Below, in pieces: positions 37,312-47,143 of a DNA stretch of 64,000 bases (position 1 is its first letter; every line of letters starts with the position of its first letter). The notes beneath the pieces were generated by a model. The model was not told where the DNA came from, made no database searches, and worked only from the letters and a program-made list of their open reading frames with translations. Source of the DNA: Geovibrio ferrireducens (GTDB lineage: Bacteria > Chrysiogenota > Deferribacteres > Deferribacterales > Geovibrionaceae); NCBI RefSeq assembly GCF_026226615.1, contig NZ_JAJAPB010000005.1, positions 62,001-126,000 on the forward strand. Reading direction: 5' to 3'. The translations under genes were made by a program, and so were the position numbers.

Positions 37312-39495
37312 TTAAAATGAAGTAAGGTCGTTTATCGAGAGCTCCAGCAGTCTCGTTGCGTAACGGTAGTTATGCAGACCGAAGCTTTTATCCGAAATTA
37401 TAAAGTTGTAGTTATACGCGGCGCGGTTAAGCGCATCCGTAAGGGCAGTGTTGCCTGTTACGCTGTAAGATGCGGATATTTCACTGCCGGAAGCACGTCC
37501 CGCGAGGGTGTTTATACGCTCTTTAAGCGTGTTCATAAGTGTTCTGACACCCGCTGTTCTGCCCAGATAGTCGTATCTGCCGTCAGCATCAGCCGTGACT
37601 CCCGCATGGCATGAATCGTTGCAGTATGCGATCCTGTCGCTTCTGTTTTCGCTCATGGTCATGCTGTGGGTTTTGCCCGCATCCCTGTTCATGTGGCAGT
37701 CTGCGCAGTCAAGCAATGCTTTGTGAGCCGTGGTAAGGTTGGGAGTTTCGCCGTATGTCCAGCCGCCCTTGCCCTCAAACATCTCCGCCTGAGCGTTGTG
37801 GGGAACAGTGCCTATTCCGGCTCCGTTCGTGTTGTGGCACATGTAGCATATTTTACCGTCTCCCGCGCTGACAGTTACACTGCCGCTGTACAGCGTGAGC
37901 GTATGACTGCCGGAAACCCTAAGCTGTGCGTTGTGTCCGCCTTCCCCGTGGGGGTCATGGCAGACGTTGCAGGTGATTCCGCTGATTTTATCTGTCTTGT
38001 CGCGGGTTATATCCACGCCGAATATCATTCCGAGGGCTCCTTCTCCGCTGTGGCACTTGAAGCAGGCCTCATTTGTCACAACGATGGAGTTTGATACCGT
38101 ATGGGCATTTTCATGTGTGCTTTTGCCTGTTGAGTTATAAAACTCTGCGAAGTGGCCGCCGCTCTTGCCTGTGTCATGGCAGGTGAGGCACACACCGGAG
38201 GCGAAGGATGTTGTTTCCGGGTGTCCCATGAACCTGATAGTTCCGCTCAGGCCGCCTATATAGGTCGCTGTGGGTCCGTGGCATGCTTCACAGGTGACTC
38301 CTTTAAGATGCGCGGAGGCGGTGGAGGCATTTGTATTGACAGTCATTGTATCATCAAAACCGTAAACTGCGGGATAGTCGTCTGTTCCGTTGCCGCTTCT
38401 GTCAGCAAAGAAATTTCCTGTTCCGTGGCATACTGCGCATTCAGTGCTGTTGGCGTTGGTTACTGCGGTGTTGTATGCTCCGGCGTGGCCGCTTGCGCTC
38501 CAGACGGACTGGAGATCTCTCATTATCTCCCTGCCGTATCTGTCTTTGTACTCAGGTGCGGTTACGGAACCGTTGTGACAGAAAAGGAGGCAGTAGGACC
38601 TGTTGTTGTTTTTATCGTATGAATATCCGTAGACTTTTATTTCAAGGCTTTCGGATGCTGTTTTTATGCTTCCGGTCACTGTTGCGCTTACTGTGTAGCT
38701 GCCGAACGTGTCGGGGATGAACATGGCGCTGCTGCCTGAAATTGAGGGGGCAACCGATGAGCCGTCAGGTTTTTTCACTGTCCATACCACATTAAGTATG
38801 TCGTCCCCGAATGCGGCAGCATCTATATCCATCGCGACTTTCTCGCCGGGCTGAACATTCGAAGTTCCCCTTATTATGTCAGGGTTCTGTATATTGGAGG
38901 GATCTGTGAAGTATTCATTGTCTGCAAAAGCCTCTCTGTAGCTTTTGGAAAGGAGTTTAATGAATTTTTTTGACGATGGAATCTCAGCCGCATTCAGGTA
39001 GCCCGCAAAGAAGCTGAGCGGAATGTCGGTGGAGGCGCGTATAATCCCCGCCGCGGGTTTTGTTGAGGACTGAATAACGGCGCTGTTGTTCAGGATTGCA
39101 AGGAAAACTGTGTTGGCATCCGTAGCTGTGCCGGACAGAGTGTACGGTATGGTGACTACTGCATCATATATGGCAGCGGGGGCGGAAGAAGAGACTTCAT
39201 CTGTGAACCTGACTGAGAACACGGGTGAAAGAGCTGTATATCCGTCTTTCACATAGGCAGAATCAGTTCTTTCTATATATGCTGTTCTGCCCGCCATTGC
39301 AGGAACGCTGGCCGTAACGGAAAAGCCCTCGAAAAGCCCCGTGCCTGTATAGCTGAGCGTTCCGTCGGACGATACCGCGGCGGTGACGATTGTTCTTGTC
39401 TCTGTGTCAACGGAAGGTTTTATATGGTCACTTCCGCCGCATCCTCCGATATAAGCTGCGCTTAATATAATCAATAGGAGTCTAATAAATTTCAT
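37312..39495 (-). CDS. Large multihaem cytochrome lipoprotein (7 CXXCH plus 2 CXXXCH)
   Basis: A 727-residue lipoprotein (signal ending IGGC, Cys19). The first 300 residues are beta-rich and cytochrome-free, with Ig-like strands (GEKVAMDIDAAAFGDDILNV, YTVSATVTGSIKTASESLEI). The rest has CAVCH, CEACH, CLTCH, CFKCH, CNVCH, CYMCH and CADCH, flanked by two CXXXCH sites, CLLFCH at the start and CNDSCH at the end. Size, lipid anchor and N-terminal adhesive-like domains suggest an outer-surface terminal reductase. Precedes the barrel gene by 15 bases. Confidence 0.9.
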   Translation of the reverse strand: MKFIRLLLIILSAAYIGGCGGSDHIKPSVDTETRTIVTAAVSSDGTLSYTGTGLFEGFSVTASVPAMAGRTAYIERTDSAYVKDGYTALSPVFSVRFTDEVSSSAPAAIYDAVVTIPYTLSGTATDANTVFLAILNNSAVIQSSTKPAAGIIRASTDIPLSFFAGYLNAAEIPSSKKFIKLLSKSYREAFADNEYFTDPSNIQNPDIIRGTSNVQPGEKVAMDIDAAAFGDDILNVVWTVKKPDGSSVAPSISGSSAMFIPDTFGSYTVSATVTGSIKTASESLEIKVYGYSYDKNNNRSYCLLFCHNGSVTAPEYKDRYGREIMRDLQSVWSASGHAGAYNTAVTNANSTECAVCHGTGNFFADRSGNGTDDYPAVYGFDDTMTVNTNASTASAHLKGVTCEACHGPTATYIGGLSGTIRFMGHPETTSFASGVCLTCHDTGKSGGHFAEFYNSTGKSTHENAHTVSNSIVVTNEACFKCHSGEGALGMIFGVDITRDKTDKISGITCNVCHDPHGEGGHNAQLRVSGSHTLTLYSGSVTVSAGDGKICYMCHNTNGAGIGTVPHNAQAEMFEGKGGWTYGETPNLTTAHKALLDCADCHMNRDAGKTHSMTMSENRSDRIAYCNDSCHAGVTADADGRYDYLGRTAGVRTLMNTLKERINTLAGRASGSEISASYSVTGNTALTDALNRAAYNYNFIISDKSFGLHNYRYATRLLELSINDLTSF

Positions 39496-39514
39496 ATGTT
39501 ATCCTCGTCAATCT

Positions 39515-40507
39515 TCACTTGCCTTCTGCATTGTGCTTATCTGTAAGAACCTTAAGAAGTTCAGCCGTGTTTTCTTCGCTGTGGCATTTTGCGCATAGCT
39601 GCTCTTTGCTTACTTTATCCGTACTGAGCAGGAGCGGATCGTTTGAAAAGTGCGGTGTGTGGCAGTCCGCACAGTCCAGAGTTTTGTTGAACTTAGGCAT
39701 AAACACTTTATCCACAGGGTGAAACTTGATGTAGCTTTTCTGATGGTAGTTAAAGCCGAGTTCGCTTGAGGCGTGGCATCCGTCACAGAGTTCGTTCACG
39801 GGTTTCCTGAGATGGGTTTTATCCGTGGATTTGTGCGGTGAATGGCATATTGTGCAGAATCCTGCTGCGACGGGGCCGTGTACATACTGAGCGGGCTTCA
39901 TCTGTATGCTGAAATTGTTATGGCATTTGAGGCAGGTTTCGGAAAACGGCTCCTGCGGGATAAGGTTGTTGTCCTTTTCATGACACTCAAAGCATTTAGC
40001 CTGTTTAACAGGGGCGTGCACCCATGTGCCCATGAATTTGTCCCGGTGACAGTTTACACAGTCATTGAGATCCTGAAATCTGTGGCAGTTGAGACATATC
40101 TCTCTTCTGTCACTGCTGTGGAAGTTCATGTAGCCTTCGGTCCAGTCACTGATAGTGGTCGGGGAGTTAACCTTGTTTATCTGCACAGTGTTCACATCCT
40201 TTCCCTGCGAAATAACAATAGTGTTATCGCCCGGATTAAGCTTGAGAATGGTCATGAGCATATAAAAATTCTCGCCGTTCGCATTCTTCGACTCAATGAG
40301 CTTCTTGACACTTTTTACACCGTTTATCTCAATAGTTACCGGATCTTTAACCGATGACTTTCCGATGATATGTATGTCGCTGACAGACTTCACTTTATTA
40401 GTGATCGGGAAAATTATGTCCAGTTTAGCAAAAGCCTGCGGGGTGAGCAGGAAAAAGCTACTCAGAACCAATATTATAATTTTCCGGCAACCGAATCTCT
40501 TCAGCAT
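39515..40507 (-). CDS. Octahaem c-type cytochrome with N-terminal beta-domain
   Basis: About 330 residues from the ATG at 40507 (MLKRFGCRKIIILVLSSFFL), preferred over one eight codons earlier. A signal peptide is followed by an Ig-like domain of about 95 residues (LDIIFPITNKVKSVSDIHII, LKLNPGDNTIVISQG) and then eight CXXCH sites (CLNCH, CVNCH, CFECH, CLKCH, CTICH, CDGCH, CADCH, CAKCH). VHAPV/VHGPV segments before haem pairs recur and match those of the 15-haem protein at 61-62.7 kb. Overlaps the end of the upstream TPR protein gene. Probably periplasmic. Confidence 0.9.
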   Translation of the reverse strand: MLKRFGCRKIIILVLSSFFLLTPQAFAKLDIIFPITNKVKSVSDIHIIGKSSVKDPVTIEINGVKSVKKLIESKNANGENFYMLMTILKLNPGDNTIVISQGKDVNTVQINKVNSPTTISDWTEGYMNFHSSDRREICLNCHRFQDLNDCVNCHRDKFMGTWVHAPVKQAKCFECHEKDNNLIPQEPFSETCLKCHNNFSIQMKPAQYVHGPVAAGFCTICHSPHKSTDKTHLRKPVNELCDGCHASSELGFNYHQKSYIKFHPVDKVFMPKFNKTLDCADCHTPHFSNDPLLLSTDKVSKEQLCAKCHSEENTAELLKVLTDKHNAEGK

Positions 40508-41393
40508 GTGCACTGTCCCCTCGTGATTCATATATTTTTTTCAGGTAATAATTGACTTTGTTCTTATCCTCATAACGGTCTTTGACACCGTTCAGAATTT
40601 GCAGGGCTTTATCGCTGTCGCCTTTAAGGTAAGACGCTATTCCGCTGTAAAGGATACATTCTGTGCTGTCCGTGCAGGAGGAGAAAACCTCATAGGCGCG
40701 CTCAGCCGCTTTCAGACGCAGATAGGTCTGCCCCAGCAGAAGCTTGCCCTTGTCATCCAGTTCGGCGGCATTAACCTTGTCCATCTCGTGTACTGCTGCT
40801 CCAAGCTCGCCCTTTTTGGCAAGCATCAGCACCAGATTCATACGAGGAACGATTTTTTTATAGTTTTCAGCCTTTTCCGCAGCATCAATCATTTCTGCCA
40901 GTCTGGCTTCATCTGTTTTGCCTGCGAGGTAGGAGAGATACACCGGCGTAAGCGAGGCAAAACTGCCGTCCTTACCGATCACTCCGGCGGGCTTACCCTC
41001 TCTGGCAAAAACCATGTAGGGCGCATCCGCATCGGGAGCCGCCCTGTATATACAGGCCTTGCTGTCGGACTTTTCAAAAAATGAAGTGAGCGTTTTTTTA
41101 TCCGCACCGGAGACATCGGCGCAGAAGCACTTCACCCCTTCAAAACCTTTACAGTCCTTGAGGTATTCCGCAAGAATATTGAGATCGAATCTTTTGGTAT
41201 GATCAAAGAACAGCACCGCCTTTCCGCCATGGGGAGATTTAATCTCTGAAACGGCCGAAAAAACGGGCTCCGCAGCGGAAGCGGCCTGAAGCGCGCTTCC
41301 GGCATCCGCAGCATGGGCGCCGGCAGCTGAAAAAACAGCCGCTGAGAGCGCCGCAGCAAAAAAAGTGTTTCTCATAACTGAAAATGAAAGCAT
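40458..41393 (-). CDS. Periplasmic thioredoxin-like/TPR protein of the cytochrome operon
   Basis: A 311-residue exported protein (signal about 1-28). The first half has a thioredoxin-like strand order (GGKAVLFFDHTKRFDLNILA, APYMVFAREGKPAGVIGKDG) but no CXXC at the active position. The second half consists of TPR helices (MNLVLMLAKKGELGAAVHEM, LGQTYLRLKAAERAYEVFSS, ILYSGIASYLKGDSDKALQI). The same architecture recurs at 60434-61354 beside another multihaem gene. It may scaffold or assist assembly of the large cytochromes; that role is inferred. Confidence 0.8.
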   Translation of the reverse strand: MLSFSVMRNTFFAAALSAAVFSAAGAHAADAGSALQAASAAEPVFSAVSEIKSPHGGKAVLFFDHTKRFDLNILAEYLKDCKGFEGVKCFCADVSGADKKTLTSFFEKSDSKACIYRAAPDADAPYMVFAREGKPAGVIGKDGSFASLTPVYLSYLAGKTDEARLAEMIDAAEKAENYKKIVPRMNLVLMLAKKGELGAAVHEMDKVNAAELDDKGKLLLGQTYLRLKAAERAYEVFSSCTDSTECILYSGIASYLKGDSDKALQILNGVKDRYEDKNKVNYYLKKIYESRGDSAHAEEIRLPENYNIGSE

Positions 41394-44300
41394 TTACTTA
41401 CCCTGAAGTTTTTGCAGGTTCTGCTGTATAATGAACAGGTTCCTGAGCACTTCGGATTCGCCTATTTTTTTATTTCTGCCCTGTCTGTACGCCTTGTCAT
41501 GATATTTGGAGAAGAGTTCCTCCGTCAAATCGCCGTGGCATACCCTGCAGAATTTGTCTTTTACTTCAAGCTTCAGGAAACTGTCTTTATCAGTTCCGTC
41601 CACATTGTAGGCTGCCTCCGTGCTTCCCTTTTTCCAAACGTGCGGGTCGTGGCATGTCTGGCAGGTTATAGAACCTTCCGCAGATACCTTGCCGCCGTCA
41701 TCATACAGGAAAGCTTTGTACTGCTCCCTGTACGGGAATATTTTAAATATCCTGTCATGAGCGGTGACTTCCGGGATTTTTTTGTAGCCGTAGCCGTCCT
41801 TCTTATGGCAGTCGCCGCACATTTCAAACGCGAATACTGATTTTCTGCCCTGCTCAAAAGCCCACATAAGTCTGTTGTCCTTGTGGAAATTATGAGGCAT
41901 ATGGCAGACATAGCACGCGTTGGTTTCCGCTGTCTGTCTGACTTTTTCGGTCATGTAGTCCAGCTTAGCGAGGTTATGCTCCGAGTATACAACAGGTTTC
42001 TGATCCGCATGGCAGGCAAGGCACATATTGCTTTCGCCGGTGTCTCTCACCATACCCTTAACGGCCCCGTGTACATCGTGGCATGTAGAGCATACTATTT
42101 TTCCATCAAGAAGGTAAATATCAATTTCCTTTTTAAGTTTAACATTTGTCGGGTGGCTTGTTGTAATTTTTGTTTTTTCCGCCGCTTTTCCCTCACTGTG
42201 GCAGCTTTTGCAGATTTTCTCAAAATCTGTTCCCAAGGCTTTGTCAAAGAGGAAATATCCGCTGTTGTGCACCATGTGGCATGCACCGCAGGAGTTTCCT
42301 TCATCCTTTGCCTTGGCAAATTCAGATACGTGCTTCTCAAAGTTGGCAACATTGTGCTTGGACTTGGCAAAGTCCTTTTTATCGCTGTGGCAGCTCTGGC
42401 AGAAGTTGCCGTCCTTCATCAGCTCTTTGTTAAGGAAGCTGTTACGGAAGGTTCCTTCCTCGCCTTTTTTGGGGCCGTTCTGGTGAACAGTGTGGCAGCC
42501 TGAGCAGTACAGGTAATACCCGCCGTCCTTTTCTGTGAGGAACTTGCCGTATTTCTCATGTGCTTCTATCTTGCCGAGCTTGTGTCCGTCATGCACTGTT
42601 TTCTTGGACGCGGAGCCTTTTTCATTGTGGCAGACATAGCAGTAGTCGTCCTTGGTTTTGTATGCGTATTCGAGGGTCATAATATTGCCGTCGGTCTTGG
42701 CATTATGAACACTGTGGCACTGGGCGCATACGGGAGCTTCCGCCTTGTCCTTCTCCCTTATATCATGGTCTGTTCCTGCTATCTCTTTCTTGCCTTCGTG
42801 GCATGCTGAGCAGAAGTCATCGAAGTCACCGAAATCACCCCGCAGGAAATCTTTGTCTATTTTGCCTTTTTTGGAAGGCCTGTGCGGGTCGTGGCAGCTT
42901 GTGCATGTGAAGGTTTCATCGGTGAGCTTAAAGCGCTCGTCAACCTTACCCTTGGTTTTCATATTCACAGGGTGAGAGTGCGCTCCGATCACCTTCTTCT
43001 CCGCGCTTCCGCCGGGTTTGTGGCAGTCCGTGCAGCCGTCATCCTCTTTTTTGACAAGAAGACGCTTGTTGGTGCTGTTGTGCACCTTATGGCAGTCAAG
43101 GCAGCCGTTTTTCAGCTTCTCTTTACCGTGGAGAGTGTTTTCCACCATTTTCTTTTCATCATGGCAGACTATGCAGAGGGCGCCGTTTACAGCCTCCACT
43201 CTGAGGAAGTTTTTATCCTTGGAATGCACATCGTGGCAGGTGGCGCATGTTACCATTCTCTGTTTGGATTTATCGCCGCCTATTTCAGTGAAGAATTTTT
43301 TTACCTCGCCGAAAAGAGGGAGTTTTTCATATGATTTCATATCCGCCTTGATGTCCTTGCCCACCGGGTGGTTGAACATTGTGGAGGAAATGATTTTCTC
43401 CTTTGCGAACCCTTTTTCCTTATGGCAGCTCATGCATCCTTTGGTGATCATATCGTCATTAGTGTTAGGCAGAGCCAGCGACCATCCGTGGGGATCGTGG
43501 CAGCTTTCGCATGTACCTTTCTGCTGTGCGGTTTTGCCGTCCTTGGTGACGAACCCTTTCACTGTTTTCATGTCGTGCTTGGAATCAAGCACTGTTTTCT
43601 GCCTTTCGTGGCAGACAAAGCAAAGCGAGTTGTCGGTGTTGCTCCGCAGGAGCAGTGTCTCTGTCTTGGCTTTGTGGACGGAGTGGCACGTAAGGCATAT
43701 CACTTCGTTGCCTATGCCGTATGAGCCGCCCTCGGCCTTGATCTTGCTCACCTGAGTGGCATTGTCCTGCTTTATGTTAATCGGGTGGTTCAGCATGCCT
43801 TTAAGGTAGTTGTGATCCTTGTCGTCGCTTACCTTGTCAAGGTGGCATGTTGCACAGAGTTCCGAATGGTTTCTGTAGTTAATGAGGAGCTTCTCCTCTT
43901 TGGGTGAGTGCGGCGTGTGGCAGCTCTGGCAGATTACCTCGCCTTTTGCGCCGAGTTTGCCGTCAAGCTTATGTATCCTTGAAGCTATTTCATCCCTGTT
44001 TTCCTTAACAGGGCTCATGGGGTGGGTTATGCCCATTTTTGCGGAGCCTATATCCTTATGACAGGCTTTGCAAAGCTCTGAATTGGCATTTTCCATTCTT
44101 AAGAATACGCTTTTTTCAACACCCTCATCCCTTGGCGCGCCTGTTGAGTGTGCTGAGTGGCAGGTACGGCAGTCAATCTTGCCGTTGTTAAGCGGAAGAT
44201 TGCCGGGGATTGACATATGCGCGGGGATTTTATCGAGCTTGTGAACGTCACCTGTCCATATTTTAATGCGGCTGTCCCCCACTGTTCCGTTGTGGCAGGA

Positions 44301-44507
44301 GAAGCACATTCTTTCGGTGGCGACCACTTTTTCCTTCTGAAATTCGACCAGCGGCGTTCCTTTGAGGTCAAAGAGAAATTCAGGCATCCATTCATAGTGA
44401 CAAATGGAGCATTCCTTTGAGGAATCGGGGTTCAGTTTTTCTTTTTGAGCCTCTGCGCTGAAAGAGCAAAATATCAGGGCTGTGAGTAAAAACAACAGAC
44501 TTCTCAA
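41394..44507 (-). CDS. Giant 28-haem c-type cytochrome
   Basis: A 1037-residue exported protein (signal about 1-20) with 28 CXXCH sites by direct count, from CSICH to CRVCH. They come mostly in pairs with the pattern CxxCHxxHxxx..LCxxCH, e.g. CQSCHTPHSPKE then ELCATCH, and CATCHDVHSKDKNFLR then LCIVCH. The repeat HP(I/V/M)-type segments between pairs (NHPINI, NHPVGK, SHPVNM, SHPTNV) look like copies of a unit of about 75 residues. No membrane anchor or lipobox. Lys-rich. It would be a long periplasmic or exported electron wire. The final 60 residues form a haem-free helical tail. Confidence 0.95.
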   Translation of the reverse strand: MRSLLFLLTALIFCSFSAEAQKEKLNPDSSKECSICHYEWMPEFLFDLKGTPLVEFQKEKVVATERMCFSCHNGTVGDSRIKIWTGDVHKLDKIPAHMSIPGNLPLNNGKIDCRTCHSAHSTGAPRDEGVEKSVFLRMENANSELCKACHKDIGSAKMGITHPMSPVKENRDEIASRIHKLDGKLGAKGEVICQSCHTPHSPKEEKLLINYRNHSELCATCHLDKVSDDKDHNYLKGMLNHPINIKQDNATQVSKIKAEGGSYGIGNEVICLTCHSVHKAKTETLLLRSNTDNSLCFVCHERQKTVLDSKHDMKTVKGFVTKDGKTAQQKGTCESCHDPHGWSLALPNTNDDMITKGCMSCHKEKGFAKEKIISSTMFNHPVGKDIKADMKSYEKLPLFGEVKKFFTEIGGDKSKQRMVTCATCHDVHSKDKNFLRVEAVNGALCIVCHDEKKMVENTLHGKEKLKNGCLDCHKVHNSTNKRLLVKKEDDGCTDCHKPGGSAEKKVIGAHSHPVNMKTKGKVDERFKLTDETFTCTSCHDPHRPSKKGKIDKDFLRGDFGDFDDFCSACHEGKKEIAGTDHDIREKDKAEAPVCAQCHSVHNAKTDGNIMTLEYAYKTKDDYCYVCHNEKGSASKKTVHDGHKLGKIEAHEKYGKFLTEKDGGYYLYCSGCHTVHQNGPKKGEEGTFRNSFLNKELMKDGNFCQSCHSDKKDFAKSKHNVANFEKHVSEFAKAKDEGNSCGACHMVHNSGYFLFDKALGTDFEKICKSCHSEGKAAEKTKITTSHPTNVKLKKEIDIYLLDGKIVCSTCHDVHGAVKGMVRDTGESNMCLACHADQKPVVYSEHNLAKLDYMTEKVRQTAETNACYVCHMPHNFHKDNRLMWAFEQGRKSVFAFEMCGDCHKKDGYGYKKIPEVTAHDRIFKIFPYREQYKAFLYDDGGKVSAEGSITCQTCHDPHVWKKGSTEAAYNVDGTDKDSFLKLEVKDKFCRVCHGDLTEELFSKYHDKAYRQGRNKKIGESEVLRNLFIIQQNLQKLQGK

Positions 44508-45370
44508 TTTTTCTCCTTTAACTGAAAAATGAATACTGTTTTCTCAAAGGCATCCACCACGGCGAGTGTGCTTCCGGTTACCCTGATATGGGTCACGGAA
44601 CCGAATTTCAGCTTTTTGCCGTTTGTATCAGTGAGAACGCCCGCAAATTTTCCGTCTTTATCGAAATACTGTATGAGACCCGTATATCCGTCGGCAACGA
44701 GCAGCTTATCACCCTTGAGGGCTATGCCTGTGGGGCGGTAGAACTGCCCCTGATTGATACCCCAGCCGCCGATAAATTCGTAAAATTTCAGTTCCTTTGT
44801 GATTTTCTGTATTCTTGTGTTGAGAACTTCGGAAACAAGAAGATGACCTGCCTGATTGAAGGCAACGGCGTAGGGATACCAGAACTGGAGGCGCTCCTTG
44901 CCGTATTTTCCCGCACTTGCAGCTTCCTTTGCCTCAGCAAGGTCAATTTTGACTATTCTGTGGTTGTCATTATCCGCCACATAAGCATAGCCGCCGCTGA
45001 CCGCAACATCTGTCGGGTCGAAAACAGCCAGCTTTGCTGAGGAATAAACCTCAAACTTAGGGGAGAGCATGTCCAGAGAATTGCCTTTATTGTTGCAGTA
45101 AAGATAGTAGTTGCCGTTCTTGACAAAACAGTTGCCGCCTTTAAGGAATTCTTTTTTAACGGAGGAAACGGCACTGCCGTTTCTGTAGATGGTGTAGCTT
45201 CCGTTAAAGGCGTCGTATATTCCGGCTGTATCTGCTGATTCGATTACAACGTCAGCCGGAGTTGCCTGTTTTCCGGATGTGACTTTATACAGAAGGGACG
45301 CGCTGATCTCCAGCGCGTGCCCCTGTGTTATTGCCGAAAATATTATTACTACCGCAAGTAAGAGTCTCAC
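44504..45370 (-). CDS. Exported NHL-repeat beta-propeller protein
   Basis: A 288-residue protein with a signal peptide (about 1-19) and four to six NHL-like blades: FDPTDVAVSGGYAYVADNDN, HRIVKIDL, PYAVAFNQAGHLLVSEVLNT and RPTGIALKGDKLLVADGYTG. NHL proteins are common companions of multihaem cytochrome clusters in metal-reducing bacteria. No haem site. Overlaps the 28-haem gene by four bases and abuts the trihaem gene; likely a structural or docking partner. Confidence 0.88.
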   Translation of the reverse strand: MRLLLAVVIIFSAITQGHALEISASLLYKVTSGKQATPADVVIESADTAGIYDAFNGSYTIYRNGSAVSSVKKEFLKGGNCFVKNGNYYLYCNNKGNSLDMLSPKFEVYSSAKLAVFDPTDVAVSGGYAYVADNDNHRIVKIDLAEAKEAASAGKYGKERLQFWYPYAVAFNQAGHLLVSEVLNTRIQKITKELKFYEFIGGWGINQGQFYRPTGIALKGDKLLVADGYTGLIQYFDKDGKFAGVLTDTNGKKLKFGSVTHIRVTGSTLAVVDAFEKTVFIFQLKEKN

Positions 45371-46216
45371 TTAGTTTTCCTCGCTGGGTTTCAGGAAGTT
45401 CGGTATGTAAAATTCCTTATACCTGTCGATCATGCCTGCAACCTCGTTTCCGACTATCTGCGCCATCCTTCTGTCCGTGTAGCCGATCTCCCTAAGAGGA
45501 AGGTAAGCTTCGTTTACGTTGGGGTTGTGGCACTCGTTGCATTTAACTGAGTCCTCAAGCTTTGTCATGGGTCTGTGAATCACTTTCAGAGAAGCGCTCT
45601 TCGCAGCGGGAACCATTTCACCGACCTTGCTTTTGAACTCGCTGACATATTTTTTCATAGGCTCAGCGTCAAACACTCTGGGCTCTGTTCCGCCTCTTTT
45701 AAGGGGCATGAGTTTATACGGAGTGTCCTCAAGGAAGAAGCCGGGGTCTATGCTGGGCTTTTCATCTCCTGTAACCTTGTCATACCAGACATACTTATGG
45801 TCACCGGGAGTTTCGCTCTTAACGTGGCATGTTTCGCATGCCATGAAGTAAGCGTGCATATTGAGGAAAGCCCTGATCTCCTTTTTCTTGTCGTGGGGTA
45901 CGTCCCCGTGGCAGGAAACACAGAGGTTGCGGCTGTCTGTGACGCCTTTTGCCTCTGACTTGTGGAAATCATAAAGCTTGTGGATCTGGCTTATATCCTT
46001 GTACGCAAGGCCTGCGTTCTGGGCATCTACCCCTTTCAGCATTTCCTGATACAGCCTGTCCTCTTTGCTGAGGCTGTCCGCGTGGGCTTCACCGTGGGGG
46101 GTGTGATGCCATATGTGCATAACGAGTATGAACACTATATAAGTGGAGTATACAAGGAACGCTATCCCTGCCAGGCAGTATAAATATCTTACAAAAGCGG
46201 GTCTCTGCTTACTCAT
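45371..46216 (-). CDS. Membrane-anchored trihaem cytochrome c
   Basis: A 281-residue protein with one N-terminal transmembrane helix (about 11-33, YCLAGIAFLVYSTYIVFILV) and a periplasmic part with three CXXCH sites (CVSCH, CETCH, CNECH) plus several further His. It is not a typical NapC/NrfH (which have four haems). Overlaps the cytochrome b gene by eight bases, so it probably belongs to the same quinol-oxidising complex. Confidence 0.88.
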   Translation of the reverse strand: MSKQRPAFVRYLYCLAGIAFLVYSTYIVFILVMHIWHHTPHGEAHADSLSKEDRLYQEMLKGVDAQNAGLAYKDISQIHKLYDFHKSEAKGVTDSRNLCVSCHGDVPHDKKKEIRAFLNMHAYFMACETCHVKSETPGDHKYVWYDKVTGDEKPSIDPGFFLEDTPYKLMPLKRGGTEPRVFDAEPMKKYVSEFKSKVGEMVPAAKSASLKVIHRPMTKLEDSVKCNECHNPNVNEAYLPLREIGYTDRRMAQIVGNEVAGMIDRYKEFYIPNFLKPSEEN

Positions 46217-47135
46217 GGTGAGAACCTCCCCTGTTGTATTTGCCGCCGGTGGTGCTTTCCTTCATAAATTCGATCTGCTCTCTTATGAGCTCTATTTTTT
46301 CCTGATTGGTAAGCATTTCAGCTTCCCTCTCCTTATCAAGGTCAAGAAGACGTGAAGGGTCTTTCTCCACTATGCGGTTTATCCTCGCCCACTCCATGTA
46401 GTACTCATGCTTCATGAGATGCTCAGGCAGATAGCCTGTCATGAACAGAGGCGACATGGGGAACTTGTCGTAGTTAACGTGAGCGTTGTACATGTGCCAT
46501 ATGAAGATAACGCTGACGGCAAGCATAGCCTCGTCAGAGTGGGCAATGTAGCTGATGTTCACCGCCCAGCCGGGAAGGAATGTTGTAGCCCATACGGGGA
46601 ACCACAGGAAAAGACCCGTGAGGCCGAGAACGGGAATACCCCAGAACACCGCCCAGTAGTCAAACTTTTCTCTCCAGTGGAATCTCTCGTGCTTGGGCAT
46701 ATCATCGCTTATGAAGAGAGCGTATTTTATGAACGCCGCTATATCCTGCGCATCCTTCTTACGGGGGCACATGGGTGAGTAGTAGACAAAATTGCCGAAC
46801 TCGCCCCATGAGAAGGTTCCGGTTTTTTTAGCCGGTATGATGTAGTTTACTGCCATGTTCTTAAACAGGTAGTACCAGTGGTAGAAGAACTGAGCCACCA
46901 TGATAACACCGCACACCCTGTGGATGAGCCTTGTTACGTGGAGCCCGCCGAACATTTCTATCATGGGTTTTGCCCATGGGTAGAAGTGGAACTTAAGCGG
47001 GAAGCCCGTAGCCACGAGGAGTATGAACGTGACCATGATAAACAGGTGCTGAACTCTCTGGTTCTGAGTGAGTTTCAGGTAGTGTTTTTCGCCGTTTTTT
47101 ATTTTAACTAATGGTAATCCTTTCATTTCTGTCAC
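46209..47135 (-). CDS. Membrane dihaem cytochrome b, quinol-oxidising subunit
   Basis: A 308-residue integral protein of the HydC/FdnI/thiosulfate-reductase cytochrome b type. His-bearing helices include RVQHLFIMVTFILLVATGFP, LIHRVCGVIMVAQFFYHWYY and LAVSVIFIWHMYNAHVN. About five membrane helices, then a cytoplasmic tail rich in charged residues. Geobacter CbcL fuses a multihaem domain to such a b domain. Here the multihaem protein (next gene upstream) and the b protein are separate. Likely oxidises menaquinol. Confidence 0.88.
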   Translation of the reverse strand: MTEMKGLPLVKIKNGEKHYLKLTQNQRVQHLFIMVTFILLVATGFPLKFHFYPWAKPMIEMFGGLHVTRLIHRVCGVIMVAQFFYHWYYLFKNMAVNYIIPAKKTGTFSWGEFGNFVYYSPMCPRKKDAQDIAAFIKYALFISDDMPKHERFHWREKFDYWAVFWGIPVLGLTGLFLWFPVWATTFLPGWAVNISYIAHSDEAMLAVSVIFIWHMYNAHVNYDKFPMSPLFMTGYLPEHLMKHEYYMEWARINRIVEKDPSRLLDLDKEREAEMLTNQEKIELIREQIEFMKESTTGGKYNRGGSHHE

Positions 47136-47143
47136 CCCCGCTC

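Noticed and set aside
41883-43755. Several plus-strand frames of 100-245 codons inside the 28-haem gene
   Set aside because: Shadows of the repeated CXXCH codons; no recognisable proteins.
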